From Mycobacterium pseudokansasii (GTDB lineage: Bacteria; Actinomycetota; Actinomycetes; Mycobacteriales; Mycobacteriaceae), in the NCBI RefSeq assembly GCF_900566075.1, contig NZ_UPHU01000001.1, forward strand, positions 5,518,325 through 5,582,324: a stretch of 64,000 nucleotides of DNA, in the 5' to 3' direction. Made by a program: the position numbers and the translations under genes. Positions 35,881 to 45,130 of the stretch are shown here, one piece after another; positions within the stretch are counted from its first letter, which is position 1, and the number at the start of each line of letters is the position of its first letter. Under the pieces are notes generated by a model. The model had not been told where the DNA came from, ran no database searches, and saw nothing but the letters and a program-made list of their open reading frames with translations.

Positions 35881-37880
35881 CCGAAGTTAAGGCTATTGAA
35901 CTGGCTGAATTCCTGGGTTGACCTGGGTATTGGCTGGTTTGGGTGGGTGGTGGTTCTGGCTACGCGGTGATGGTGACTGGGATCGGGGCGTCGATGAGGT
36001 CGAAGGCGCGGCGCTGGGTGGGGGTGGCCTCGGTGAGTTTGTCGATTTCGATGTTGGTGTGGTGGTAGCGGATCCGGTCGCGGGTGAGGGTGGCCAGGTG
36101 ATTGAGCAGGTCGCGGAAGTTTCGTACTGGGTTGCCGGCCGCGTCGTGTTTGGTGGAGGCTTTGGCGTGTGCGGCTGGGGAACGCTGCGCGGGGGCGACG
36201 GGGTTGTCCCGATGCGGTGGTGTTTCGTCGGTGAATGTCAGTGGCGCCCAGGCCTTGCGCAGGTGCCAGATGAGGTAGCAGGCCAGCATGCAGATCAGCA
36301 CGTGGGCTTTGACGCGGTCCTCGAGGCGGTGGTGGATGGGGCGTAGGTCGAGGTCGTCGGTCTTGATGATGCGAAAGTCGCGTTCGATGTTGGCGAGGTT
36401 TTTGTAACCCTGCACCACGGCGGCGGGGTCGAGGACCTTGGTGTTGACGCTGGTGCGCAGCACGTAGATGCCGTCGAGGGCAGCTTGGGCGTCGATGGCG
36501 GCCTGGTCGCGGTGGTAGGTGAATTCGGTGTCGGTGATCGTGAGGTGGAAGAGCTTGCCCACCTTGAATTTTCCGCTGACCTTGCCGACTGCGATGCCGA
36601 TCTTGTCGGCGCCGGACAGGGTGGCTTTGGTGACGCGTTGGGCGATGTGGGCCAGTTGTTTCTCGGTGGCAGCCAGCAGGTCGTGGCGTTTGCGGGCACG
36701 TTCGGCGGCCAGGGTGGGGTTGCGGCAGGCGATCAGCCGTTCGCCGGGGTAGTCGGGGTGGGTGATCTCGGCGAGGTCTTGGGTATCGAACAGGCTCATC
36801 TGCAGCGGCCCGTCGTCGCGGGCGAGTTTGGCGATCGCGGGTGCACGTAGCGCGGTGATCCAATCGAAGGCGGTTGGGGTGTCGGGGTTGTCGTTGAGTT
36901 CGCGCAGCGCGTCGATGCGGGCGGTGGTGATCATGCCGCGATCGCCGACCAGCACCAGCTGTTGGATGGCGAGCTTGTCTTTGATCACCTGCACGATCTG
37001 GGTGAACGCGGTCGGGTCGGCGGTGGCACCGGACAACACGCGCACCGCGACCGGGCGGCCCTCAGGGTCGGTGAGCACCCCGTATTCGATCTGCTGGCAG
37101 CCCTTCTTGCCGTCGCGGGAGTAGCCGCGCGCGGCCAGCTGGCAGCATCGGCCGGTCACCCACGAGGAAGTCAGGTCAAACAACGCCATCCGGCCCGGGT
37201 TCACCGACTCGTTTAAATGCTTTGCCGCCAGCTTCTTTTCGATCTTGTCCTGCCGGTCGGCCAGCCAGTCCATCCCGGCGTAGATCTCGTCGGTGGAGGC
37301 CTCGGCCACCCCGAAATCCACGCCGAGGGTGGTGTTGGGCCACCACGACAGGGTGGACAGCTTCGAGGTGGGCCGCACCACCCGCGAGATGATCAAGGCG
37401 AGCACGATATCGCGGGCTCGGCACGGCGGGCCCAGCAGTGCGGCCAGCTCGAGCTTGCGCGCCATCGCGGCCACCGCCGCCACGTCCCCATGCGGCAGCG
37501 ACCGGGACTTGCTGAACTCCGAGCCGGCCGGCACCAGCGTGTGGCCCTTCAGCGTCGCCTCGATCGCATCGACGGCCTGCGGCGGCAGCATCGACAGGTT
37601 GGCCACGGTCTGGTTGCGCACCTTGGCCCCGTCCCGGTAGGTGCGGCGCAACAGCACAGACTCATAGACGCGCTCGTGGCCGTGCTTATCCACGTGAGTC
37701 TTCTTAACTCTGACTACGTGAGCTTTGCCAGTATTGCGTGGCACACCAAGAATCATAGCCTGATTCCGTTGAAATGATAGCAACAACACGCATCTATTCG
37801 TGACTACATATGAGCACACAACAGCACCCATAATGTCAGTTCAAACCACTAATCCCCAGTCAAAACCGTCGCAACTTCGG
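35881..37880 (-). mobile_element. Complete IS1634-family insertion sequence, 2000 bp
   Basis: The element starts CCGAAGTTAAGG at 35881 and ends CAACTTCGG at 37880. The ends are imperfect inverted repeats of about 24 bases (CCGAAGTT at the tips, CTGG further in). The 5-base target duplication TCTAT flanks it at 35876-35880 and 37881-37885. It carries one transposase gene filling most of its length. An intact transposase and a clean duplication suggest a rather recent insertion, into a gene that was already damaged. Confidence 0.88.
35960..37756 (-). CDS. IS1634-family DDE transposase
   Basis: A 598-residue transposase of the IS4 superfamily. The three catalytic regions are visible: first Asp in ALFDLTSSWVTG, second Asp in LVLVGDRGMITTARI, and the Glu in GYKNLANIERDFRIIKT, which is the Y-x2-LA-x-IE-x2-FR-x3-K type C1 signature, followed by HVLICMLACYLIWHLR. 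The N-terminal part (HVDKHGHERVYESVLLRRTY) is typical of IS1634 members. The ATG at 37756 is preferred over the upstream in-frame start. No internal stop or shift is seen, so it is probably active. Confidence 0.88.
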   Translation of the reverse strand: MILGVPRNTGKAHVVRVKKTHVDKHGHERVYESVLLRRTYRDGAKVRNQTVANLSMLPPQAVDAIEATLKGHTLVPAGSEFSKSRSLPHGDVAAVAAMARKLELAALLGPPCRARDIVLALIISRVVRPTSKLSTLSWWPNTTLGVDFGVAEASTDEIYAGMDWLADRQDKIEKKLAAKHLNESVNPGRMALFDLTSSWVTGRCCQLAARGYSRDGKKGCQQIEYGVLTDPEGRPVAVRVLSGATADPTAFTQIVQVIKDKLAIQQLVLVGDRGMITTARIDALRELNDNPDTPTAFDWITALRAPAIAKLARDDGPLQMSLFDTQDLAEITHPDYPGERLIACRNPTLAAERARKRHDLLAATEKQLAHIAQRVTKATLSGADKIGIAVGKVSGKFKVGKLFHLTITDTEFTYHRDQAAIDAQAALDGIYVLRTSVNTKVLDPAAVVQGYKNLANIERDFRIIKTDDLDLRPIHHRLEDRVKAHVLICMLACYLIWHLRKAWAPLTFTDETPPHRDNPVAPAQRSPAAHAKASTKHDAAGNPVRNFRDLLNHLATLTRDRIRYHHTNIEIDKLTEATPTQRRAFDLIDAPIPVTITA

Positions 37881-39268
37881 TCTATGACGCCGAGGCAGCC
37901 CGCCCGTACTTCGACGAGGCGCTCGACCTCGCCCGCGCGCTCGGTGATGACTGGCGGCTGAGCCAAATTCTCGGCTGGCAGGCGTTTGCTGCGATCACCG
38001 GTGCTGGCGACCCAACTGCGACCCGCGTCGCGGGCGAAGAGGGCGCGATGTCGCCGATGCGATCGGCGACGAGTTCAACTCGCGCATGTGCCGCTGGTGC
38101 GTGGCTTTGGCGCGGATGTGGCAAGCCGATCTTGCCGAAGCTGTCGCCCAATTGCGGGATTTGGTGGCCGAATCCGAGGCGGCGCACGACGAACTCTGCC
38201 GGATGTCGAGCCTGTTGAATCTGGGCCACCTGCTGGCCTATGCCGGCGACGCGAACGAGGCCAGGGCCGCCGCCACCGCGGCCGTGCCAGCCGACGCGGA
38301 ACTCGGCGAGTTCAATCTGGGCTTTGCCTATGCCTCGCTGGCCGCCGCCAGCCTTGCCGCAGGGGACGTGGCGGCAGTTGCGCAGGCCGGGGATGCGGCA
38401 TGGAAACTCATGAATGCCCAGCCCGAGCTGGCGGTCGTCAACGTCATCCCATGGGCACAAGTTGCGCTCGCACGCGGAGATCTGCAGACGGCTCGACACT
38501 GGGCCGACGACGCGGTCTCGGTGGCTCCGGGCCAGCATCTGGCGATGGCGCTGGTCACCCGGGCGCGCGTTGCGATCGCCCACAACGATCGAGACCAGGC
38601 CGAGCGCGACGCTTACGACGCGCTCGCGCGCGCAGCGGACCTCAAGGGGTACCTCATCGTGCCCGACGCGCTCGAGTGCATCGCCGCACTTGCCGCGGAC
38701 GCCGGCAATAACCCCGAAGCGGCCCGGCTCTTCGGAGCCGCGCATGCACTTCGCAGCCGCACCGGTCAAGTCCACTTCAAGATCTACGACGCCGTCCACG
38801 ACACGTCGGTGGCTATGCTGCGTGAGACCCAGGACCACAACGCATTTGAAGATGCATGGTCCGAAGGGTCGGCGCTTTCCACCGACGAAGCGATTGCCTA
38901 TGCTCAACGCGGCCGCGGCCAACGCAAACGCCCATCAACGGGCTGGGCTTCGCTCACCCCCGCAGAGTTCGACGTGGTGCGCCTTGTCAGTGAAGGGTTG
39001 CCCAACAAGGACATTGCGAGCCGTCTCTTCGTTTCCGCGCGCACCGTGCAGGCGCACCTGAATAACGTCTACGCGAAGCTGGGGCTCACCTCGAGAGTGC
39101 AACTCGCCCAAGAGGCATCACGGCACGCCTGACGATCCAAGCGATCAGGCAATGCCCGCCGATCAGCGTCATGTGCCCCTGAGAGTTCACCCGTAGTGGG
39201 TCATCCGTCCGATAGCCCTCGTGGTTATCCGGGTGGCCCTCTGTAGCAACGCCTCTGCTTTGCTGACG

Positions 39269-40633
39269 TCAATAAGCTTCCTCGTCATCATCGGGCGCCA
39301 GCAGTCTCTCCGGGTGATGAAAGCTATTCGTTCTCGGTTGTCCATGGTCCAGGTGTGGTGGTGGGATCCACTCGGTGTCGCCGTGGGCGTTTTTGCGGGT
39401 GATCCAGCCTTTTTCGACGAGTCGGTTGTCGACTCCGCAGGCCAGGGTCAGCTGATCGATGTCGGTGCGGCGGGTCGTGGCCCAGCCTTGGACGTGGTGG
39501 ACTTGGCTGTGATAGGCAGGCGCATCACAGCCCGGTTTCGTGCATCCACGATCCCTGGCGTACAACATGATTCGCTGCCCCGGGGAAGCCAGCCGTTTGG
39601 TGTGATACAGCGCCAGGGCCTTGCCGCGATCAAAAATGGCCAAATAGTGGTGCGCGTGGCCGGCCCAGCGGATCACATCCGACATGGGTACCAGGGTGCC
39701 CCCGCCGGTCAGGCCCTTCCCGGCGGCGGCCTCGAGGTCTTGGAGGGTGGTGGTCACCACGATCGACACCGGAAGCCCGTTGTGTTGGCCCAACTCCCCC
39801 GACGCCAACAGCGCACGCAGTCCGGCGAGGAAGCCGTCATGGTTGCGTTGCGCCTGACTGCGCGTGTCACGGCGCACCGCATCCTCATCGGGCGTCTCAT
39901 CCACGACGGGGGTCTGGTCGTCGGGGTTGCAGGCACCGGGGGCGGCCAGCTTGGCCAACACGGCCTCCACGGCCGCGCGCAACTCCGGGGTCAGCATGCC
40001 GCTGATGCGCGACATCCCGTCGAATTCCTGCTTGCCCAGCATGATCCCGCGCTTGCGGGCCCGCTCCTGGTCGCGAAATTCCCCGTCGGGGTTGAGCCAG
40101 TCCATGATCCGCTGGGCGTATGTGGCCAACTCGTCGGGGCGATACCCGCAGGCTTTGCGGGCCAGGTCGGCTTCGGCGGCTTCCCGGGTACCCAGGTCCA
40201 CCTCGGCGGGCAGGTGGGCGAAGAAGCTGCGGATCACCCGCACATGCCCGTCACCGACGAGCCCGTCGCGTTGAGCGGCCGCGGTCGCGGTCAACTGCGG
40301 CGCCAACGGCTCACCGGTCAGCGCCCGCCGTTGACCAAGATCAGCTGCCTCGTCGATTCGCCGGCCCGCCTCGGCCTTGGTGATACGCAACCGATCGGCC
40401 AGCGCCGAAAGCAGTTTGGCGCCCAGTTCTTCCTCGCCGGCCTGCGCGCCGAGCTGATTGATCAGCGCGTGTTGGGGTGTCCGCAGCCGTCGTGCCACGC
40501 CTTCCAAGCGCTCCAAGGCCCGCAACCGTTCCGGGGTGGTGAGCACGTCAAAAGACAACTCGCACAAACGATCCAGATCTGAATCCAGCGCGTTGAAGAC
40601 CTCGACAATGTCTTCACGCGTGCCCGCACCCAT
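39269..40633 (-). CDS. 13E12 repeat family protein (DUF222 plus HNH endonuclease domain)
   Basis: A 454-residue protein. The DUF222 region covers residues 1-300 ([34 protein letters not shown]). The C-terminal HNH-like part reads [20 protein letters not shown] then HVQGWA, with [14 protein letters not shown]. Mycobacterial genomes carry many copies; HNH nuclease activity is inferred from the fold and this family is often considered mobile or repetitive. The frame is intact, unlike the remnants at 5.9-6.7 kb. It lies beside the IS-disrupted regulator. Confidence 0.85.
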   Translation of the reverse strand: MGAGTREDIVEVFNALDSDLDRLCELSFDVLTTPERLRALERLEGVARRLRTPQHALINQLGAQAGEEELGAKLLSALADRLRITKAEAGRRIDEAADLGQRRALTGEPLAPQLTATAAAQRDGLVGDGHVRVIRSFFAHLPAEVDLGTREAAEADLARKACGYRPDELATYAQRIMDWLNPDGEFRDQERARKRGIMLGKQEFDGMSRISGMLTPELRAAVEAVLAKLAAPGACNPDDQTPVVDETPDEDAVRRDTRSQAQRNHDGFLAGLRALLASGELGQHNGLPVSIVVTTTLQDLEAAAGKGLTGGGTLVPMSDVIRWAGHAHHYLAIFDRGKALALYHTKRLASPGQRIMLYARDRGCTKPGCDAPAYHSQVHHVQGWATTRRTDIDQLTLACGVDNRLVEKGWITRKNAHGDTEWIPPPHLDHGQPRTNSFHHPERLLAPDDDEEAY

Positions 40634-40747
40634 GCCTGAAATTCTACGAAAAGCCACCGACAAGAACGGCCGCGTTGTGACTGCTGAAACCACAGTGACA
40701 CAAGGGATTACAGGACCACAGCGGCAACATCATCGAGCGCGTACGCC

Positions 40748-41185
40748 CTAGTCCGCGGCCTTACCCGAGTGCATCCTTAACGCCGCGTCGACGTTGGCCT
40801 TCTTGTCCTCGTCGGCGCCCTTGGCCGCGGCCTTCTTGCGCCTTGCCACGACGGTGTCGACCGCCCCATTGAGCGCAGAGCCCAGCGGGAACCCGAGATA
40901 GTGAGTGAGGAAGACGGCCATCTCCTTCAGTTCGGTCTCGGTGAGCTCTCCGTTGAGCAGCGCGGCGTTGATCTGGATTTCGGCCAGGTCGCGATTCCCG
41001 ATCGCGGTCACCGCGGTCAGCGTCATGATCCGCTTGTCGCGCATCGACAATTCTGGCCGGGTCCAGATAGTGCCGAACAGGTGATCGACGGTGAGGTCGA
41101 AGTACGCGTCACCCTCGACGTTGGGCATCTCCCAGCCGTAGACCTCGTTCATCTTGTCCAGGCCCTTGCGGCGCAGCTCGTCCAT
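40748..41185 (-). CDS. Carboxymuconolactone decarboxylase family protein, Rv0771-like
   Basis: A 145-residue protein of the CMD/AhpD-like fold (DHLFGTIWTRPELSMRDKRI, MTLTAVTAIGNRDLAEIQIN, FLTHYLGFP). It lacks the CxxC pair of AhpD, so peroxidase chemistry is unlikely. Decarboxylation or isomerisation of an aromatic or lactone substrate is only a family guess. The ATG overlaps the stop of the upstream dehydrogenase by one base (TGATG). It is the last gene of the aldA-Rv0769-Rv0770-Rv0771 operon. Confidence 0.85.
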   Translation of the reverse strand: MDELRRKGLDKMNEVYGWEMPNVEGDAYFDLTVDHLFGTIWTRPELSMRDKRIMTLTAVTAIGNRDLAEIQINAALLNGELTETELKEMAVFLTHYLGFPLGSALNGAVDTVVARRKKAAAKGADEDKKANVDAALRMHSGKAAD

Positions 41186-42057
41186 CACGACTCCTCAGCT
41201 AGATCGGGGTGCGGCACCCCGAGGCCGGCGGCCAACCGTTCCAATGCCAGCTTGGCCAACGGCAATTCAACCGATACCGACTCCCCCAACGCCAGTGCCA
41301 GGCTCAGGTCCTTTTCCCCCAGTGCCCGGGTGTGCTCCAACAGCGGACGCAGCGGGTCGTCGGACTTCATCGGGGCGGTCGTCTCCCGGAACATGATGGC
41401 GCCGGGGCCGCCGGTGAGGGCATCGCTGTGGCGCACCACTTTGGCAAGCGCCCGCAGGCTCAAACCGCTTGCTTCGGAAAGCTTCTCGGCCTCGGCAGCC
41501 GCCGCGTAGGACACGAACGTCAGCATGTTGCGGGCCAGCTTCATCCGCGTCCCTGCCCCCGGTTCGCCGGCGTGGATCACCAGCGATGCCCACCGCCGGA
41601 AAGGCTCCTCGACCCGCCGGAAGGTCTCGTCGTCGGCGCCCACCATGGTGGCCAATTTGCCCTCGGCAGCCGCCCCCGGACCGCCGCTGACCGGGGCATC
41701 CACAACGTAGATGCCCCGTGGCTCGAGCTCTTTCGCCAACTCGACGGCGGTGCTGTCGCTGATGGTGGAATGAATCGCAATGATGGTGCCGGGCTTGGCA
41801 TTCACTGCCAGCCCGTCGTTGCCGGTGATCACGTTGCGCACCTGAGTGTCGTCGAGCACCGTGACGCTGATGATGTCGGCGCCGGCAACCTCGGCGACGC
41901 TCGCCGCCGCTGTGGCGCCACCCTCGACGAACGGCTCCATGGCTTCGGCCCGTACATCGAAGACCGTCAGACCGCCCGGCCAGTCGAGGTAGCGCTTGGC
42001 CATTGGTGCACCCTGGTTGCCCAGACCGATGTATCCGAGGCGCGGTATCGCAGTCAT
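41185..42057 (-). CDS. 3-hydroxyisobutyrate dehydrogenase-family oxidoreductase, Rv0770-like
   Basis: A 290-residue NAD(P)-dependent beta-hydroxyacid dehydrogenase: LGYIGLGNQGAPMAKRYLDW (Rossmann start), VDAPVSGGPGAAAEGKLATM (substrate loop) and GAGTRMKLARNMLTFVSYAA with the catalytic Lys. The ATG at 42057 overlaps the stop of the preceding SDR gene by 4 bases. With aldehyde dehydrogenase and SDR upstream it forms a short degradation pathway for hydroxyacids or aldehydes; the substrate is unknown. Confidence 0.9.
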   Translation of the reverse strand: MTAIPRLGYIGLGNQGAPMAKRYLDWPGGLTVFDVRAEAMEPFVEGGATAAASVAEVAGADIISVTVLDDTQVRNVITGNDGLAVNAKPGTIIAIHSTISDSTAVELAKELEPRGIYVVDAPVSGGPGAAAEGKLATMVGADDETFRRVEEPFRRWASLVIHAGEPGAGTRMKLARNMLTFVSYAAAAEAEKLSEASGLSLRALAKVVRHSDALTGGPGAIMFRETTAPMKSDDPLRPLLEHTRALGEKDLSLALALGESVSVELPLAKLALERLAAGLGVPHPDLAEES

Positions 42058-42806
42058 GATCGGATGACCTGCCCGCCATCGACATTGAAGATCTGTCCGG
42101 TGATCCAGGACGCCTGGTCGCTGAGCAGGAACAGGCACATTCCCACCAGATCCTCGGGAGTTCCCATGCGAGACAACGGAATTTGCTTGACCATGTCCTT
42201 GACCAGCTCACCGGGCGTCACGGTTCGGGTGGCCTCGGTGTCGATGGGCCCGGGCGCGATCGCGTTGATCCGGATCTTCATTCCGCCCAGCTCCCGAGCA
42301 AGCTGTTGCGTGAGCCCGTTGACCCCGACCTTGGCCAAGCCGTAGAAGTTCGAGTACAGCCATGCCGCGGTGGACGACTGGTTGACGATGGCGCCGCCGC
42401 CCCTTTTAACCATGTGCCTGTATACCGCGCGGGTGCACACCAAGGCACCGTCGTGGTTGACGCTCATGAACTTCCGGTAGTAATCCCACGGCACGGTCAG
42501 CAGCAGGTCGAGCTTCATGCCGCCGTAGATCGCGGCGTTGTTCACCAGGTAATCGATGCCGCCGAATTCGCCGACGGTGCGCTGGGCCATGGCCTTGGCT
42601 GATTGTTCATCCGAAACATCAACGGCCACGGGGATTGCGGTGCCCCCGTCGGCAGCGATCTGCTTGGCGACCGCCTCGGCAGCGCCGGCGTTGATGTCGG
42701 CGACCACCACGGACGTGCCTTCGCGTGCCAGCGCTTCGGCGTAGGCCCGGCCGATACCTTGCCCAGCCCCGGTGACAATGGCCACCTTGTCGTCGAATTG
42801 AGCCAC
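42054..42806 (-). CDS. Short-chain dehydrogenase/reductase, Rv0769-like
   Basis: A 250-residue classical SDR: TGAGQGIGRAYAEALAREG for cofactor binding, YLVNNAAIYGG, the catalytic Ser in IVNQSSTAAWLYSNFYGLAK with the Tyr-x3-Lys at FYGLAK, and PGPIDTEATR. The GTG at 42806 follows a GGAGA box and gives the family start (FDDKVAIVTGAG). It overlaps the next gene and follows aldA after 8 bases, so it is cotranscribed with both. Confidence 0.9.
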   Translation of the reverse strand: MAQFDDKVAIVTGAGQGIGRAYAEALAREGTSVVVADINAGAAEAVAKQIAADGGTAIPVAVDVSDEQSAKAMAQRTVGEFGGIDYLVNNAAIYGGMKLDLLLTVPWDYYRKFMSVNHDGALVCTRAVYRHMVKRGGGAIVNQSSTAAWLYSNFYGLAKVGVNGLTQQLARELGGMKIRINAIAPGPIDTEATRTVTPGELVKDMVKQIPLSRMGTPEDLVGMCLFLLSDQASWITGQIFNVDGGQVIRS

Positions 42807-42814
42807 ACCGTCTC

Positions 42815-44284
42815 CTAATTGGTTGCCGTGGCAATGAGTTTGGCTTCCAAGTATTCCTCGAACCCGAGCAGCCCCATCTCGCGCCCGTTGCCGGACTGCT
42901 TGTAGCCGCCGAACGGCGCGTCGGCCGAATACCACACGCCGCCGTTGACGTTCACGGTGCCTACCCGCAGCCGCGCGGCAATCCCGGCCGCCCGGTCCGG
43001 GTCGGCGCCGAACACCGTGCCCGACAAGCCGTAGGGCGAGTCGTTGGCGATCCGTACGGCGTCGTCGTCGCCATCGTGGGCGATCACCGTCAGCACCGGC
43101 CCGAAGATCTCCTCCCGCGCGGGCCGGGCGTTATTGGTCAGGCCCGCAATGACGGTCGGCTCGATGAAATATCCGACATCCCGGCAGGCCGGCCGTCCTC
43201 CGCCGCAGGCGAACGTCCCGCCTTCGGCGATTGCTAACGCCAGGTAGCCCTGCACCCGATCGCGTTGACGCGCCGAAATCAAGGGTCCGCACACGGTTCC
43301 CGGGTCCTCGGGGTCACCCGGCTTGATCGACGACATGGTTCCCGATGCGATGGCGACGGCGTCGTCGTAGTGCGCCCGCGGTACCACCAGCCTGGTGGTG
43401 ATCGCACACCCCTGCCCCGCATGCACGGCGGCGGTGAACGCCGAAACCGCGCACGCCCCAGCCAAATCGGCGTCGTCGAGCACGACAAACGCCGACTTAC
43501 CGCCCAGTTCCAGGAATACCTTCTTGATCGTGGCCGCCGCGTCGGCCATCACGCTGCGCCCGGTTGCGGTGGAGCCGGTGAACGAAATCATGTCTACCCG
43601 AGGGTCTTTGGCAAGCAGCGCGCCCAGGCCGTGGTCGCTGGAGGTGACGATGTTGACCACTCCGGGCGGAAAGTCGGTGTGGTTGGCGATGATCTCGCCG
43701 AGCACGGCCCCACACCACGGTGTGTCCGGTGCAGGTTTGAGTACGACGGTGTTGCCCGCGGCCAGCGCCGGCCCCAGCTTGGCCAGGTTGATCTGGTGAG
43801 GGAAGTTCCATGGTGTGATGGCCCCGACGACGCCCACGGCCTCCCGCGCCAAGGTGCGCCGGGTCGGGATGCCCAGCGGTGCCGCCTGACCGAGATCCTG
43901 GTGCCAGGAATAGGACTCGGCGGTGTCGGCGGCGAACGCCAGGTCGTTGACCGGGCCTTCCAGCTGAGCGGCGGCGGTGAGCATCCGCGGCGCACCGACT
44001 TCGGAGATGGTCAGTTGTCGTAACTCTTCGATGTGCTCGCGCATCGCGTCGCGCAGCTGACGCACGCACCGCACCCGCAACTCGGCGTTGCGCGACCAGT
44101 CGGTGTCGTCGAAGGCCCGCCGCGCGGCTTCGATGGCACGTCCCATGTCTGCCGCGTCCGCGGCGGCGGCGACGCCCAGCACTTCCTCGGTGGCCGGATT
44201 GACCGTCGGGAAGGTGCCGGCACTGCCTTCCGACAGCTTCCCGTCGATGAACAACGAGCTGACTCCGTCGGCCAACAAGGCCAT
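42815..44284 (-). CDS. aldA: NAD-dependent aldehyde dehydrogenase
   Basis: A 489-residue enzyme, the same length as M. tuberculosis AldA. It has AITPWNFPHQINLAKLGPAL, ISFTGSTATGRSVM for NAD, the general base Glu in VFLELGGKSAFVVLDDADL and the nucleophile Cys in AVHAGQGCAITTRLVVP. FGPVLTVIAHDGDDD and GLSGTVFGADPDRA follow. It oxidises aldehydes to acids. It opens a four-gene operon and is divergent from the TetR gene at 44504. Confidence 0.95.
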   Translation of the reverse strand: MALLADGVSSLFIDGKLSEGSAGTFPTVNPATEEVLGVAAAADAADMGRAIEAARRAFDDTDWSRNAELRVRCVRQLRDAMREHIEELRQLTISEVGAPRMLTAAAQLEGPVNDLAFAADTAESYSWHQDLGQAAPLGIPTRRTLAREAVGVVGAITPWNFPHQINLAKLGPALAAGNTVVLKPAPDTPWCGAVLGEIIANHTDFPPGVVNIVTSSDHGLGALLAKDPRVDMISFTGSTATGRSVMADAAATIKKVFLELGGKSAFVVLDDADLAGACAVSAFTAAVHAGQGCAITTRLVVPRAHYDDAVAIASGTMSSIKPGDPEDPGTVCGPLISARQRDRVQGYLALAIAEGGTFACGGGRPACRDVGYFIEPTVIAGLTNNARPAREEIFGPVLTVIAHDGDDDAVRIANDSPYGLSGTVFGADPDRAAGIAARLRVGTVNVNGGVWYSADAPFGGYKQSGNGREMGLLGFEEYLEAKLIATATN

Positions 44285-44496
44285 CTAGCGCTCCCACCAT
44301 TCGTTGATGACGACATCCACCCGGGAGGACAACTGGGGTGGACAACTGTCCGATATCCTTGCTTCGAACCATAGCGTCGCCTGGTGTAGCGGTGCAAGGG
44401 CCGACACCGAGGGCCGGCTTGGCGTCGGCCTCAATACCTGCATGAACTGCATTTTCAGCCAGCATGGTTGCCCAGCGCCACAACTATCCGCTAGCT

Positions 44497-44510
44497 TGGA
44501 CAGGTGTCCA
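44497..44510. promoter_or_regulatory. Palindrome over the TetR start codon, candidate operator
   Basis: TGGACAGGTGTCCA: six-base arms TGGACA and TGTCCA around GG, overlapping the GTG start codon at 44504. This is the size expected for a TetR operator, in the aldA/TetR divergent region. No second copy was seen in the cyp123-cyp51 cluster. Autoregulation is inference. Confidence 0.4.
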
Positions 44511-45130
44511 GCGATGCACTGGTGGCGGTCCCGGACCGGGCCGTGCAGGGAGTCGACGACCGGCCACGCAACCGGCGCCAGGCAGAGACCTTCCGCAAGG
44601 TCCTGGCAGCCGGCATGCAGACCTTGCGGGAGAACTCCTACACCGATCTGACGGTGCGCATGGTGGCTGCCCGCGCCAAGGTGGCTCCGGCCACCGCCTA
44701 CACGTACTTCTCGTCGAAAAATCACCTGATCGCCGAGGTCTACCTCGACCTGGTCCGGCAAGTCCCCTACTTCACCGACGTCAACGTCCCCATGCCCGTC
44801 CGGGTGGACCAGGCGCTGCGCCACCTGGCCCTGGTAGTCGCCGACGAACCCGAGGTCGGTGCCGCGTGCACCGCCGCGCTGCTCGGCGGTGGCGCGGACC
44901 CGGCGGTGCGCGCGGCCCGCGAGCGAATCGGCGCCGAGATCCACCGGCGTATCGCGTCGGCCATCGGACCCGGCGCCGAGCCCACCACCGTATCCGCCTT
45001 GCAGATGGCGTTCTTCGGGGCGCTGGTGCAAGCCGGCAGCGGCGAGTTCACCTATCACGAGATCGCCGACCGCTTGGCCGATGCGGTGCGGCTGATCCTG
45101 GCGGGCGCCGAGAAGGCCGGTGACGCATGA
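44504..45130 (+). CDS. TetR-family regulator, Rv0767c-like
   Basis: A 208-residue regulator: AETFRKVLAAGMQTLRENSY, TDLTVRMVAARAKVAPATAY and TYFSSKNHLIAEVYLDLV form the DNA-binding domain. It lies at the head of the P450 cluster, its stop overlapping the cyp123 start by 4 bases, so it is made together with the enzymes and probably controls them. The GTG at 44504 has little leader and may be used on a leaderless mRNA, with TAGCTT (44492-44497) as a possible -10. Length agrees with Rv0767c (213). Confidence 0.87.
   Translation: MSSDALVAVPDRAVQGVDDRPRNRRQAETFRKVLAAGMQTLRENSYTDLTVRMVAARAKVAPATAYTYFSSKNHLIAEVYLDLVRQVPYFTDVNVPMPVRVDQALRHLALVVADEPEVGAACTAALLGGGADPAVRAARERIGAEIHRRIASAIGPGAEPTTVSALQMAFFGALVQAGSGEFTYHEIADRLADAVRLILAGAEKAGDA

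Larger units (their letters stand above)
35027..39132 (+). pseudogene. LuxR-type ATPase regulator (Rv0386/Rv0890c-like), truncated, shifted and split by an IS
   Basis: The plus strand on both sides of the IS encodes one large mycobacterial LuxR-family regulator. Left of it, AIELAAARVRALSLAQILDS, QQTLRASVDWSHALLTEP and LETVRQYALEKLGESGEADA are from the ATPase part. Right of it are TPR-like repeats and the C-terminal helix-turn-helix [20 protein letters not shown] with [17 protein letters not shown]. Lesions: no N-terminus (junction near 35027), a TAA at 35193-35195 where Glu is expected, a frameshift near 35565, the IS at 35881-37880, and a second shift near 38040. Joining 35880 to 37886 restores the frame across the insertion (LAVY then DAEAARPYF). 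Confidence 0.8.

Noticed and set aside
44360..44440. A tRNA-like stretch (GCCTGGTGTAGCGGTGCAAG) upstream of the TetR gene
   Set aside because: No acceptor, anticodon and T-arm combination could be folded; only the D-arm-like piece is suggestive.
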